Origin: Candidatus Gemmiger faecigallinarum
GTDB taxonomy: Bacteria; Bacillota; Clostridia; Oscillospirales; Ruminococcaceae
Assembly: GCA_019120395.1 (NCBI GenBank)
Contig: DWVD01000113.1
Span: 62,001-126,000 of the forward strand
Reading direction: 5' to 3'
DNA: 64,000 nucleotides
The notes below the pieces were generated by a model. That model ran no database searches, was not told the origin of the DNA, and worked only from the letters and a program-made list of their open reading frames with translations. The position numbers and the translations under genes were made by a program. This document shows, piece by piece, positions 17,100-24,798 of this stretch. Numbering within the stretch: the first letter of the stretch is position 1; each line of letters begins with the position of its first letter.

Positions 17100-18026
17100 A
17101 TGCTGTTGGCTGTCACCGTTCTGCTGGCGCTTGTCTGCGCCGCCCTCGTCATCGAGCGCCTGCTCTGGCACGCCCAGTGCGCCGCCTGGGCCAGGCAGCT
17201 GGAGGAATTGCCGCCGGACAGCAACGCCGAGCTTTCGGTCAGCGTGCAGTCGCCGGACTCGCTGCGGCTGTGCCGGGCCATCAACGCGCGGCTGCGGCAG
17301 AGCAGGGACCAGGCGGTGGAGGCGCAGCGGGCCGGACGGGAGCTGCAATATACCATGGCGGCGGTCTCGCACGACATCCGCACCCCGCTGACCGGGGCGG
17401 CCGGCTACCTGGAACTGCTGCGCCAGACCGACGACCCGGCCCGGCGCGCGGAGTACCTGGGCACCGTCCAGCGCCGGCTTCAGGACCTGCAGCAGCTGCT
17501 GGACGAGCTGTTTCTGTACACCCGCCTGACCGCCGATCCCCGCCCGGCGCAGTGCCGCCCCACCGCCCTGTATCCCGCCGTGTGCGACGCGCTGGCCGCG
17601 CTGTACCCCCAGCTGGAGCGGGCGGGCGTTGCGCCCCGGCTGGACTTTCCCCGGCAGGGGGCGCGAGTCTTGGCTGAACCGGAGGCGCTGGCGCGGGTCC
17701 TGCGCAACCTGATCTTGAACGCCGCCCGCCACGGCAGCGATATGCTGGAGATCACCCAGACTGCCGGCGCGCTGCACCTGACCAACCGGGTGCCCGACCC
17801 GGCTAAGCTCCAGGTGGAGCATCTGTTCGACCGGTTCTGGCGGGCCGATGCTGCCCGCAGCGGCGGCGGGGCCGGGCTGGGGCTGTCCATCGTCCGCCAG
17901 CTGACCGAGACCATGGGCGGCACGGTGGACGCGGTGCTGGACGGCGACCGGCTGACCATCCTGCTGCGCCTGCGTCCCGCCGACGTGGAACCGGACCCGG
18001 CCGCCGGCGGGGAAGAGGGCAGATAA
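17100..18026 (+). CDS. Sensor histidine kinase with short N-terminus
   Basis: 308 residues with a single N-terminal hydrophobic helix (residues 1-19) and no extracytoplasmic sensor domain; such intramembrane kinases often read the state of their ABC transporter. H box VSHDIRTPLTGAAGYLELL with His91; N box LRNLILNAARHG; the ATP lid region GAGLGLSIVRQL is intact. The ATG at 17100 is preferred over one at 17085 because the latter would put the ribosome site GGAGGG inside the gene. It closes the regulator-ATPase-permease-kinase module. Confidence 0.93.
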   Translation: MLLAVTVLLALVCAALVIERLLWHAQCAAWARQLEELPPDSNAELSVSVQSPDSLRLCRAINARLRQSRDQAVEAQRAGRELQYTMAAVSHDIRTPLTGAAGYLELLRQTDDPARRAEYLGTVQRRLQDLQQLLDELFLYTRLTADPRPAQCRPTALYPAVCDALAALYPQLERAGVAPRLDFPRQGARVLAEPEALARVLRNLILNAARHGSDMLEITQTAGALHLTNRVPDPAKLQVEHLFDRFWRADAARSGGGAGLGLSIVRQLTETMGGTVDAVLDGDRLTILLRLRPADVEPDPAAGGEEGR

Positions 18027-18030
18027 AAAC

Positions 18031-18068
18031 GGCAAGGCCCCGGCGCGTGTGAACGCCGGGGCTTTGCC
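18031..18068 (+). terminator. Strong hairpin after the kinase gene
   Basis: A 15-bp stem (one G-T pair) with an eight-base loop starts four bases after the stop codon. There is no T-run, so termination efficiency is uncertain. Confidence 0.5.
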
Positions 18069-18173
18069 TGGGAAGCTAAATTATAAAGAAAGACAAATAG
18101 AACCGGATGGATTTGGACGATGGCCTGGGCGGCGGATGTGCAGGGCAGATACAAAAATCGGCGGCCGTGCCAG

Positions 18174-18524
18174 TCACGCCGTGCGGGTATACCGCGCCAC
18201 CCGGTAGCGGGCGTCCTCGGCGGTGCGGGTCAGCAGCCGGCGGTCCGGCGGGCGACGGGTGTAAACGACCGCGCGGCGGCCGCCGGGCTCCACGCGGGCA
18301 CGGACGCCGTCCAGGCGGTTCAGCGCCTGCTCCAGCCGGGCGGCGTCCCCGTCGCCGGGCGGGTCCAGCAGCAGGACGGCGCAGAAGGGATACCCCGCAG
18401 GAATTCGGCCGCCGTCCCCACAGCCGGTGACCGCAAGCCGCCGCAGAAGGCGGCTCCGAAAAACCAGCAGGCCGGCGGTGCCCAGCGATGCCAGCAGGAT
18501 TGCGGCAAGTGCGGCAGGCTGCAT
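18174..18524 (-). CDS. Small membrane-anchored protein with HMA-like fold lacking CxxC
   Basis: 116 residues, not a named family. One membrane helix (residues 5-22) is followed by a basic stop-transfer patch and GCGDGG. The last 70 residues read like a ferredoxin-fold heavy-metal-associated domain (pattern: beta strand AVLLLD, helix with LEQALNRLDGV, strand RARV, AVVYTR, helix, final YRVARY), but the metal-binding CxxC position is replaced by GDGD-type residues. The ATG at 18524 follows TAAGGAGGGAGATCTT, an excellent site. It is the only gene behind a strong promoter with a perfect palindrome, so its expression is tightly controlled. Metal relation is inference from fold pattern. Confidence 0.7.
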   Translation of the reverse strand: MQPAALAAILLASLGTAGLLVFRSRLLRRLAVTGCGDGGRIPAGYPFCAVLLLDPPGDGDAARLEQALNRLDGVRARVEPGGRRAVVYTRRPPDRRLLTRTAEDARYRVARYTRTA

Positions 18525-18639
18525 AAGATCTCCCTCCTTATCGTTTGATGATATTTTGAATCCCGGTCAAGCGGCATGCGGCGGCGGTCCGGGCCGGACG
18601 GGCTGGGGGATATTGCCCGCCCTGTTATGATACGTATAT

Positions 18640-18662
18640 GGCGGGTGCTGCAAACACCCGCC
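18640..18662. repeat. Inverted repeat in the leader of the small membrane protein
   Basis: GGCGGGTG, seven bases, CACCCGCC: an 8-bp perfect hairpin in the about 180-base untranslated leader of the minus-strand gene. Confidence 0.6.
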
Positions 18663-18677
18663 AATACGAACCAGAGC

Positions 18678-18711
18678 ATAGCCATAGTTAGCGCCTACTA
18701 ACTATGGCTAT
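18678..18711. promoter_or_regulatory. 13-bp perfect palindrome, operator over the start site
   Basis: ATAGCCATAGTTA, eight bases, TAACTATGGCTAT. It starts next to the -10 box of a consensus minus-strand promoter and covers the expected start site, the classical repressor position. The inner TTAG...CTAA halves recall DtxR/IdeR-type or MarR-type sites; which regulator binds is not known. Confidence 0.75.
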
Positions 18712-18740
18712 ATCATACACAACCCCGGGGATCTTGTCAA
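18712..18740 (-). promoter_or_regulatory. Consensus promoter for the 116-residue protein
   Basis: Minus strand TTGACA (18740-18735), 17 bases, TATGAT (18717-18712). Nearest gene on this strand is the small membrane protein 190 bases away. Confidence 0.8.
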
Positions 18741-18873
18741 GGCCTGGCAGGCAGAAACGGCATAAACAGAAGGCAAAAAACAGAAAAACAAAAAAACTTT
18801 TGCAAAAATATGACGATGCTTTGTTTAAATGCCGCGTCCAGATTGAAAAAATCAAAAAAATTCAAAAAAAGTG

Positions 18874-18901
18874 TTGACTTTTGCCCAGCCTGTGCTATAA
18901 T
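18874..18901 (+). promoter_or_regulatory. tRNA-Ala promoter
   Basis: TTGACT (18874-18879), 16 bases, TATAAT (18896-18901) with an extended TGC before the -10. A-tracts lie directly upstream. Confidence 0.85.
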
Positions 18902-18955
18902 AAATCACGTCGCCGGGAGACAGAGCTCGAGAGAGCCTCCCCAAGACAACAACAT

Positions 18956-19031
<76 letters not shown>

Positions 19032-19033
19032 AC

Positions 19034-19068
19034 AAAAAGCCGCTGGAACGATGTTCCGGCGGCTTTTT
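19034..19068 (+). terminator. tRNA terminator
   Basis: A 16-bp stem beginning AAAAAGCCGC with three-base loop and a T5 run, two bases after the tRNA 3' end. Confidence 0.9.
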
Positions 19069-19280
19069 ACATTGTCTTGCGCCGCCGCATGCGGGACGTT
19101 TCCAGACCGGTGCGCGGGCAGGGGCCTTGTCCGCTTCATGCCCCCGGCTGGACCTCGTCCACACGGGCAAACCTCGCCGCTTTGCCGCAGGCCCGGGCGG
19201 GGCAGGCGGCAAAGCGGCGGGGCGGCGTTTGAGCTGGACGCGCCGGGCAAAGCCCGGCTGTTTTCTGCAGGGGCGTGCCC
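19069..19280. other. Gap between tRNA terminator and yicC promoter
   Basis: GC-rich non-coding stretch with no supported gene; contains the 14-bp inverted repeat at 19175-19219 and several short hairpins such as GCCGGGC/GCCCGGC near 19241. Confidence 0.6.
19175..19219. repeat. 14-bp perfect inverted repeat
   Basis: CGCCGCTTTGCCGC and its exact complement separated by 17 GC-rich bases, between the tRNA terminator and the next promoter. Neither arm is followed by a T-run. It is not part of any gene I can see; purpose unknown. Confidence 0.6.
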
Positions 19281-19309
19281 TTGCAAAACACCCCAAAAGA
19301 TAGTAGAAT
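19281..19309 (+). promoter_or_regulatory. Promoter upstream of yicC
   Basis: TTGCAA (19281-19286), 17 bases, TAGAAT (19304-19309). It implies a leader of about 225 bases before yicC. Confidence 0.65.
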
Positions 19310-19315
19310 AAATTA

Positions 19316-19540
19316 CATCTATACAATAGAGTTGCAGCGTGTCGAGAAATTCGGCACGCTGCAAAGGGGGCAACAGCCGCGCACTGCCGCCGCAGCGGCG
19401 TGTCGGAGGCAAACCGGGCCGCATAGCCCGGCCCTTAGGCCGGAGATTGTCCGCCGACGGCGACGAATTTTATACTTTTTCGACAGTCTGAATAGAGTTA
19501 TTGTGCGTTTCCGGACCACAGAAAATGGGGTGCTGCAATT
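19316..19540 (+). ncRNA. Structured leader of the yicC transcript (or independent small RNA)
   Basis: Directly after the promoter comes a long hairpin (19332-19364): TTGCAGCGTG plus TCGA against its complement, with a five-base loop. Two more GC stems follow: CGCCG/CGGCG near 19390 and CCGGGC/GCCCGG near 19410. I recognise no known riboswitch or RNA family. No T-run closes it, so it probably continues into yicC. The call is from structure and position only. Confidence 0.4.
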
Positions 19541-20419
19541 ATGATCCTTAGCATGACCGGCTATGGCCGCGCGCGTCAGGTGCTCAACGGGCGCGAGATC
19601 ACCGTGGAGCTGCGCGGCGTCAACGCGCGTTTTCTGGAGTATTCCTCCCGTCTGCCGCGGGCCTTTGCCTTTTTGGAAGACCCGCTGAAAAAGCTGGTGG
19701 CTGCCCGCGTCAGCCGCGGCAAGGTGGAACTTTCGCTGACGGTGCAGAACACCACCGCCGCCGATACCGTCGTCACCGTCAACTGGCCGCTGGCCAAAGG
19801 CTACCGCGATGCCATGACGGCGCTGTCCGAGCAGCTGGAGCTGAAAAACGACATGAGCGTCAGCCTGATCGCCCGCATGCCCGACGTGCTGGCCCAGACC
19901 GCCGCGCCGCTGGATGAGGAAGCCCTGTGGGCGGACGTGCAGACTGTGGCGGGGCAGGCTGTGGACGCCTTCCTGACCATGCGCGCCGCCGAGGGCGAAA
20001 AGCTCAAGGCCGACCTGCTCTCCCACTTGGACGTGGTGGAGCAGCTGGTGGATCGGATCGAGGCAAACACCGCCGGCCGGGTCAAGGCGTATTCGGACAA
20101 GCTCTATGCCCGCCTGCAGGAGCTGTTGGCCGACCGCAGCGTCGACGAGTCCCGCCTGGTGACCGAGGCCGCCATCTTTGCCGACAAGACTGCCATCGAC
20201 GAGGAGACCGTCCGCCTGCACAGCCATATCGCCCAGTACCGCGAGATCCTTTCCGGCGATGGCCCGGTGGGCCGCAAGCTGGATTTCTTGACCCAGGAGC
20301 TTAACCGCGAGGCCAACACCATCGGCTCCAAATGCCAGGACGTGGACATCACCCGCCTGGTGGTGGAGCTGAAAAGCGAGATCGAGAAGCTGCGCGAGCA
20401 GCTCCAGAACCTAGAATGA
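19541..20419 (+). CDS. yicC: YicC/YloC-family endoribonuclease
   Basis: 292 residues. Starts MILSMTGYGRA, the hallmark of the family, with a conserved C-terminal block HxAQYREIL, GRKLDFLTQELNREANTIGSK and an LVVELKSEIEKLREQ tail. Members are toroidal hexameric endoribonucleases that act in RNA turnover. Neighbours remA and gmk are the standard companions in Firmicutes. The long leader upstream suggests post-transcriptional control. ATG at 19541 has a weak ribosome site (GGGGTG). Confidence 0.94.
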   Translation: MILSMTGYGRARQVLNGREITVELRGVNARFLEYSSRLPRAFAFLEDPLKKLVAARVSRGKVELSLTVQNTTAADTVVTVNWPLAKGYRDAMTALSEQLELKNDMSVSLIARMPDVLAQTAAPLDEEALWADVQTVAGQAVDAFLTMRAAEGEKLKADLLSHLDVVEQLVDRIEANTAGRVKAYSDKLYARLQELLADRSVDESRLVTEAAIFADKTAIDEETVRLHSHIAQYREILSGDGPVGRKLDFLTQELNREANTIGSKCQDVDITRLVVELKSEIEKLREQLQNLE

Positions 20420-20451
20420 TGCCCGCGCCGCAGGCATAGAAAGGCGGACTT

Positions 20452-20703
20452 ATGAAACTCGTCAACATCGGCTTCGGCAACATCGTCAACGCCGACCGCA
20501 TCATCGCCGTGGTGGCCCCGGACGCCGCGCCCATCAAGCGCATCGTGCAGGACGCGCGGGAGAAAGGCGCTTTGATCGACGCCTCCTGCGGGCGGCGGAC
20601 CCGCGCGGTCATCGTGATGGACTCCGACCATGTGATTTTGTCGGCAGTCCAGCCGGAGACCATCGCCGGCCGCTCGGACGCCGAGCCTGACCCGGCAGGC
20701 TGA
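20452..20703 (+). CDS. remA: RemA-like DNA-binding protein (DUF370)
   Basis: 83 residues beginning [20 protein letters not shown] with [22 protein letters not shown] in the middle, the signature of the RemA/YlzA family. RemA in Bacillus activates matrix and osmoprotection genes as a ring-shaped DNA binder. Family name is secure; regulon here is unknown. Sits 32 bases after yicC and before gmk, the conserved order. Confidence 0.93.
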   Translation: MKLVNIGFGNIVNADRIIAVVAPDAAPIKRIVQDAREKGALIDASCGRRTRAVIVMDSDHVILSAVQPETIAGRSDAEPDPAG

Positions 20704-20826
20704 GCGCCTTCCGGCGCTGTATCCCTCTACCGCACCGCGGACCGCGTGCGCCGCTGCTATACCATATAGAGACAGCAGAGAAGAACCTGAGGAACTGGAA
20801 AAAAGAGGAAAGGAGCAGGAACGTAT

Positions 20827-21402
20827 ATGCAGGGAGAAAAGTATTTGTTTGTTGTGTCGGGTCCTTCCGGCACCGGCAAGGACACCATTGTGGCACGGCT
20901 GCTGGCCGACCACCCGGAGATCCAGCACACCATCTCCGCCACCACCCGCGCCCCGCGGGAGGGCGAGCAGGACGGTGTCAACTACTACTTTGTCAGCAAA
21001 GAGGACTTTGAACGCAAGCTGCAAAACGACGAGATCGTGGAGCACACCTGCTACTGCGGCAACTACTACGGCACGCTGCGCAGCGAGATCGAGCGCCACA
21101 TGCGGGAGAAAACCCCCGTCATCCTGGTCATCGAGGTGGAGGGCGCCGGCAACATCAAGCGCCTGTACCCCGGCGCCACCACCGTCTTTGTGCTGCCGCC
21201 CGACATCCAGGAGCTGGAACGCCGCCTGCGCGCCCGCGGCACTGAGGACGAGGCGACCATCCAGAAGCGCCTGACCCGCGCCCAGACCGAGATCGCCAAC
21301 GCCATCCACTACGACGAACACCTGGTCAATGTGGAGGTCGGCCCCTGTGCCGAGAGCCTGTACACCATCATTCAGTACCACATCCAGTACGGCCGGGAAT
21401 AA
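20827..21402 (+). CDS. gmk: Guanylate kinase
   Basis: 191 residues; phosphorylates GMP to GDP. P-loop VSGPSGTGKDTIV, GMP-binding TTRAPREGEQDGVNYYFVS, the YYGTL turn and the lid RLRARGTEDEATIQKRL are present in order. The P-loop ends in Asp-Thr where most enzymes read Gly/Ser-Thr. Ribosome site AGGAGCAGGAACG precedes the ATG. Confidence 0.97.
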   Translation: MQGEKYLFVVSGPSGTGKDTIVARLLADHPEIQHTISATTRAPREGEQDGVNYYFVSKEDFERKLQNDEIVEHTCYCGNYYGTLRSEIERHMREKTPVILVIEVEGAGNIKRLYPGATTVFVLPPDIQELERRLRARGTEDEATIQKRLTRAQTEIANAIHYDEHLVNVEVGPCAESLYTIIQYHIQYGRE

Positions 21403-21454
21403 ACCGTACATCCTGTTAAGGAAGGGGGCGGCGCGTCTGCCACAAATCGCAAAA

Positions 21455-23695
21455 GTGGCGGTCAGCGACGCCACCATCCATTTTGACAAGCTCTATTCTT
21501 ATCGTATCCCGCCGGAACTGGAGGGCAGGGTCTGGCCGGGCAGCATGGTGCTGGCGCCTTTCGGCGCGGGCAACCATCCCCGCATGGCGGTGGTGCTGGA
21601 ATGTGCCGAGGACCCCGCCCCCGACGCCCGGCTGAAAACCCTGCTGGACGCCGCCCCGGAGGAAGCCCGCCTGACCCCCGACCTGATCGCATTGGCGCGC
21701 TTTTTGAAGGACCGCACCTTCTGCACCTGGTTCGAGGCGGTCAAGGCGATGATCCCCTACGGCGCGCAGTACCAGCCGGCCAAAGAAAATGGCCGCTGGG
21801 TGGTGCGCAGCAAGCTCTCCCGCACCGAGGAGACGGTCTACACGCTGGCGGGGGAGCTGCCCCAAAAGCCCAAGCCCGGCCCCAAGCAGCTGGCGGCGGT
21901 GGCCGCCCTGCAAAACGGCCCGCGCAGCAAACGGGAGCTGAACGAACAGGGCGTTTCGGACGCGACGTTAAAAACGCTGTGCGCCAAAGGCGTGCTGACG
22001 GCCGGCCGGCGGGACAAACCCATCGACCTGTTTGCCGCCATCCCCTTTGACCCCCGCCCGCTGGAACTCTCGCCGGAGCAGCAGGCGGCTTACCGCGCGC
22101 TGGAGGGGGACCTTCTCTCCGGCCAGGCAAAGGCGGCGCTGCTGTACGGCGTCACCGGCAGCGGCAAGACGGCGGTGTTCCTCAAGCTGATCGAAAAAAC
22201 GCTGGAACTGGGCCGCAAGGCGCTGGTGCTGGTGCCGGAAATCAGCCTGACCCCCCAGATGATCCGCCGCCTGAAAGAGACCTTCGGCAGCCGGCTGGCG
22301 GTGCAGCACTCGGCCCTCAACAATACCGAGCGCCTTTTGCAGTGGCGGATGATCCAGTCCGGCCGGGCGGACATTGTGGTGGGCACCCGCAGCGCGGTGT
22401 TTGCCCCGCTGCAGAATATCGGCCTGATCCTGATCGACGAGGAGCAGGAGCACACCTACCAGAGCGAATCTGCGCCCCGCTACTCGGCCCACGATGTGGC
22501 CCGCAAGCGCGCCGCCGCCGAGAACGCCCTGCTGGTGTTTGCCTCCGCCACCCCCCGCACCGAGACTTACCATGCCGCCAAAGCCGGCCGCCTGCGGCTG
22601 GTCACCCTCAGCCAGCGGTACGGCGGCCGCCCGCTGCCCGCGGTGGATTTCATTGACATGCGGGCGGAGCTGGCCGCCGGCAACCCGCGGGAGGTCAGCG
22701 CCCGCCTGGTGCAGGAGCTGCACCGCAACCTGCAAAACGGCCAGCAGAGCATTTTGCTGCTCAACCGCCGCGGCTACCGCACGGTGGGCATGTGCACTGC
22801 CTGCGGCCATGTGCTCAAGTGCCCCAACTGCAGCGTGCCCATGGTCTACCACAAGCCCCAGCAGGCGCTGATGTGCCACCACTGCGGCCACACCGTGCAG
22901 CCGGTGCCCCAGACCTGCCCCGAATGCGGCGGCAAAATGGCCTACAGCGGCTTTGGCACCCAGCGGGTGGAGGAGGAACTGGCCGAGCTGCTGCCCGGCG
23001 CGCGCATCCTGCGCATGGACCAGGACTCCACCATGCAGAAAAATTCCCACGAGCGGATGCTGGCCCGGTTTGCGGCGGGGGAGTACGACATCCTGCTGGG
23101 CACCCAGATGGTGGCCAAGGGGCTGGACTTTGCCAAGGTCACGCTGGTGGGGGTGCTGGGCATCGACTCGATGCTGTTCGGCCAGGGCTTCCGCGCCTAC
23201 GAGAATGTGTTCAGCCTGGTCACCCAGGTGGTGGGCCGCTGCGGCCGCGCCGACCTGCCCGGCCGCGCCCTGGTCCAGACCGCCGTGCCCGGCCACCCGG
23301 TATTGCAGCTGGCTGCCAAACAGGATTACCCGGCCTTTTACGCCCAGGAGATCGCCTTCCGCAAGTTTGGCCTCTACCCGCCGTTCTGCGCCTTCTGCGT
23401 GGCGGGATTTACCGGCAAACAGGAGGGCGCGGTCGCCCAGGCGGCTTTCGCCTTCGGCCGGCTGCTGGCGGGGCTGGCGGCCAAACACCCGGACATCCCG
23501 CTGCGGCTGCTGGGGCCCGCCCCCATGAACATCAGTATGCTCAACGGCAAATACCGCTACAAGCTGACCATCAAATGCCGCAACGACTCCGCCTTCCGCA
23601 GCCTGATGCGCGCCGCGCTGGACGCCTACGCCAGGGACAAATGGCCGGCCAAGGCGTCGGTGGTGCTGGACTTCAACTCGGACGGCGACCTGTGA
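21455..23695 (+). CDS. priA: Primosomal replication helicase PriA
   Basis: About 746 residues; restarts stalled forks by unwinding and loading the replicative helicase. The N-terminal DNA-binding region starts VAVSDATIHFDKLYSYRIP. Walker A GVTGSGKTAVF is at 22144; Walker B is DEEQEHTYQSE, where most PriA have DEEH. The zinc module has four Cys pairs (CTACGH, CPNC, CHHCGH, CPECGG). Helicase motif GTQMVAKGLDF and QVVGRCGRA follow. No ATG lies at the conserved start: GTG at 21455 is the best standard codon, but CTG at 21437 has a better ribosome site (GAAGGGGG) and would add PQIAK, as in homologues. Homology could begin a few residues upstream of my start. Confidence 0.93.
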   Translation: MAVSDATIHFDKLYSYRIPPELEGRVWPGSMVLAPFGAGNHPRMAVVLECAEDPAPDARLKTLLDAAPEEARLTPDLIALARFLKDRTFCTWFEAVKAMIPYGAQYQPAKENGRWVVRSKLSRTEETVYTLAGELPQKPKPGPKQLAAVAALQNGPRSKRELNEQGVSDATLKTLCAKGVLTAGRRDKPIDLFAAIPFDPRPLELSPEQQAAYRALEGDLLSGQAKAALLYGVTGSGKTAVFLKLIEKTLELGRKALVLVPEISLTPQMIRRLKETFGSRLAVQHSALNNTERLLQWRMIQSGRADIVVGTRSAVFAPLQNIGLILIDEEQEHTYQSESAPRYSAHDVARKRAAAENALLVFASATPRTETYHAAKAGRLRLVTLSQRYGGRPLPAVDFIDMRAELAAGNPREVSARLVQELHRNLQNGQQSILLLNRRGYRTVGMCTACGHVLKCPNCSVPMVYHKPQQALMCHHCGHTVQPVPQTCPECGGKMAYSGFGTQRVEEELAELLPGARILRMDQDSTMQKNSHERMLARFAAGEYDILLGTQMVAKGLDFAKVTLVGVLGIDSMLFGQGFRAYENVFSLVTQVVGRCGRADLPGRALVQTAVPGHPVLQLAAKQDYPAFYAQEIAFRKFGLYPPFCAFCVAGFTGKQEGAVAQAAFAFGRLLAGLAAKHPDIPLRLLGPAPMNISMLNGKYRYKLTIKCRNDSAFRSLMRAALDAYARDKWPAKASVVLDFNSDGDL

Positions 23696-23828
23696 CCCCC
23701 GCCGCGCCCCGGCGGCGCGCCTGCACCCTGATTTTGGCAGAGCGCCCGCACCATTGCGGGCAGAACCGATGTTGAACACCCACCCGATCACCCAACCGAC
23801 CACCCAAAAGAAAAGGAGCTGAAACAAG

Positions 23829-24107
23829 ATGGCGCTGAAAATCGCCCGCATGATCGCCCTGGTTATCTCGCTGTTTGTCACGGTGGATTACGGCATCAAC
23901 CTGGTCAATTCCCTTGTGCCGGAACTGCAGACGGACGGCATCGGTTACCGGAGCGTGCTGCAAAGCTGGTTCGGCACGCTGGACGGGCCGTTTGACGGGG
24001 CCCGCGCCGGTTTCCTTGACGCATTTGCCACCGCCGCCTGGGTCAGTTTCGGCGTCTTTGCGGTTAATGCCGTGCTGGCGGTCTTTGCCTGGCTGAGCCG
24101 GGACTGA
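23829..24107 (+). CDS. Small two-helix membrane protein, unknown
   Basis: 92 residues, no recognised family. Hydrophobic helices at about 5-28 and 66-88 flank a soluble loop with VLQSWFGTLDGPFDGARAG. The start follows AAAAGGAGCTGAAACAAG, a clear ribosome site, which argues that it is translated. It lies between priA and def; nothing in the context suggests a job. Confidence 0.7.
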   Translation: MALKIARMIALVISLFVTVDYGINLVNSLVPELQTDGIGYRSVLQSWFGTLDGPFDGARAGFLDAFATAAWVSFGVFAVNAVLAVFAWLSRD

Positions 24108-24213
24108 GCCTGTCTCCCGCAGCAGCCGCCAAAGCAGATTCAGATTTGATTTGAAATACCCGCAAACTACCCACAGCAACCATTTACACGATTTCCAATG
24201 GAGGTAATTTACC

Positions 24214-24723
24214 ATGGCACTTCGCACCATTGTCCAGGACGGCGACCCGATCCTGAAAAAAGTCTGCCGCCCTGTCACCAAGTTCGACGACCGTCTGGGC
24301 ACCCTGCTGGACGACATGAAAGAGACGCTGCTGGACGCCAACGGCCTGGGCCTGGCCGGCCCGCAGGTGGGCTATATGCGCCGGCTGTTCATCTGCCTGG
24401 ATGACCGGGACATGCCGGCGGAAGTCCCCGCCAATTACGAATACAAGTTCATCGAGTTCATCAACCCCGAAATCCTGGAACTCAGCGACGAAAAAGTGGA
24501 ACTGTACGAGGGCTGCCTGTCCTTCCCCGGCCACAACGGCGCCATCGCCCGCTCCAAGCACGTCAAGGTCAAGGCTCAGGACCGCCACGGCGAGTGGTTC
24601 ACCATGGAGGCCGACGATATGTTGGCCCGCTGCATCCAGCACGAGAACAACCATCTGGACGGCATCACCATCATGGACCTGGCCACCCATTTTTACGAGG
24701 ACGACTATCCCGACGAGGAGTGA
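24214..24723 (+). CDS. def: Peptide deformylase
   Basis: 169 residues; removes formyl from nascent proteins. Motif 1 GLGLAGPQVG (usual GxGLAAPQ with Gly replacing Ala), motif 2 EGCLSFPG with the Cys metal ligand, motif 3 QHENNHLDG with the HExxH metal ligands and catalytic Glu. Followed by fmt, its functional partner. ATG at 24214 follows GGAGG. Confidence 0.97.
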   Translation: MALRTIVQDGDPILKKVCRPVTKFDDRLGTLLDDMKETLLDANGLGLAGPQVGYMRRLFICLDDRDMPAEVPANYEYKFIEFINPEILELSDEKVELYEGCLSFPGHNGAIARSKHVKVKAQDRHGEWFTMEADDMLARCIQHENNHLDGITIMDLATHFYEDDYPDEE

Positions 24724-24798
24724 TCTCCGCCCGCGGCGGGCAAACGCCGGGGCATTGCGTCCTTTATTACTGACCACAAACCGGAGGGGATTCCAACC

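Larger units (their letters stand above)
18525..18955. other. Intergenic region between small membrane protein and tRNA-Ala
   Basis: Non-coding. Holds the divergent control signals: leader hairpin, palindrome and promoter for the minus-strand gene, then an A-rich block (about 18770-18872) with repeated A4-A7 tracts that acts as a likely UP-element-like or curved region before the tRNA promoter. No convincing gene is seen. Confidence 0.7.

Noticed and set aside
18320..18685. 121-codon minus-strand frame starting inside the palindrome
   Set aside because: No ribosome site, overlaps the better supported 116-residue gene in another frame.
21968..23881. 637-codon minus-strand frame
   Set aside because: Antisense to priA; no ribosome site or domain.
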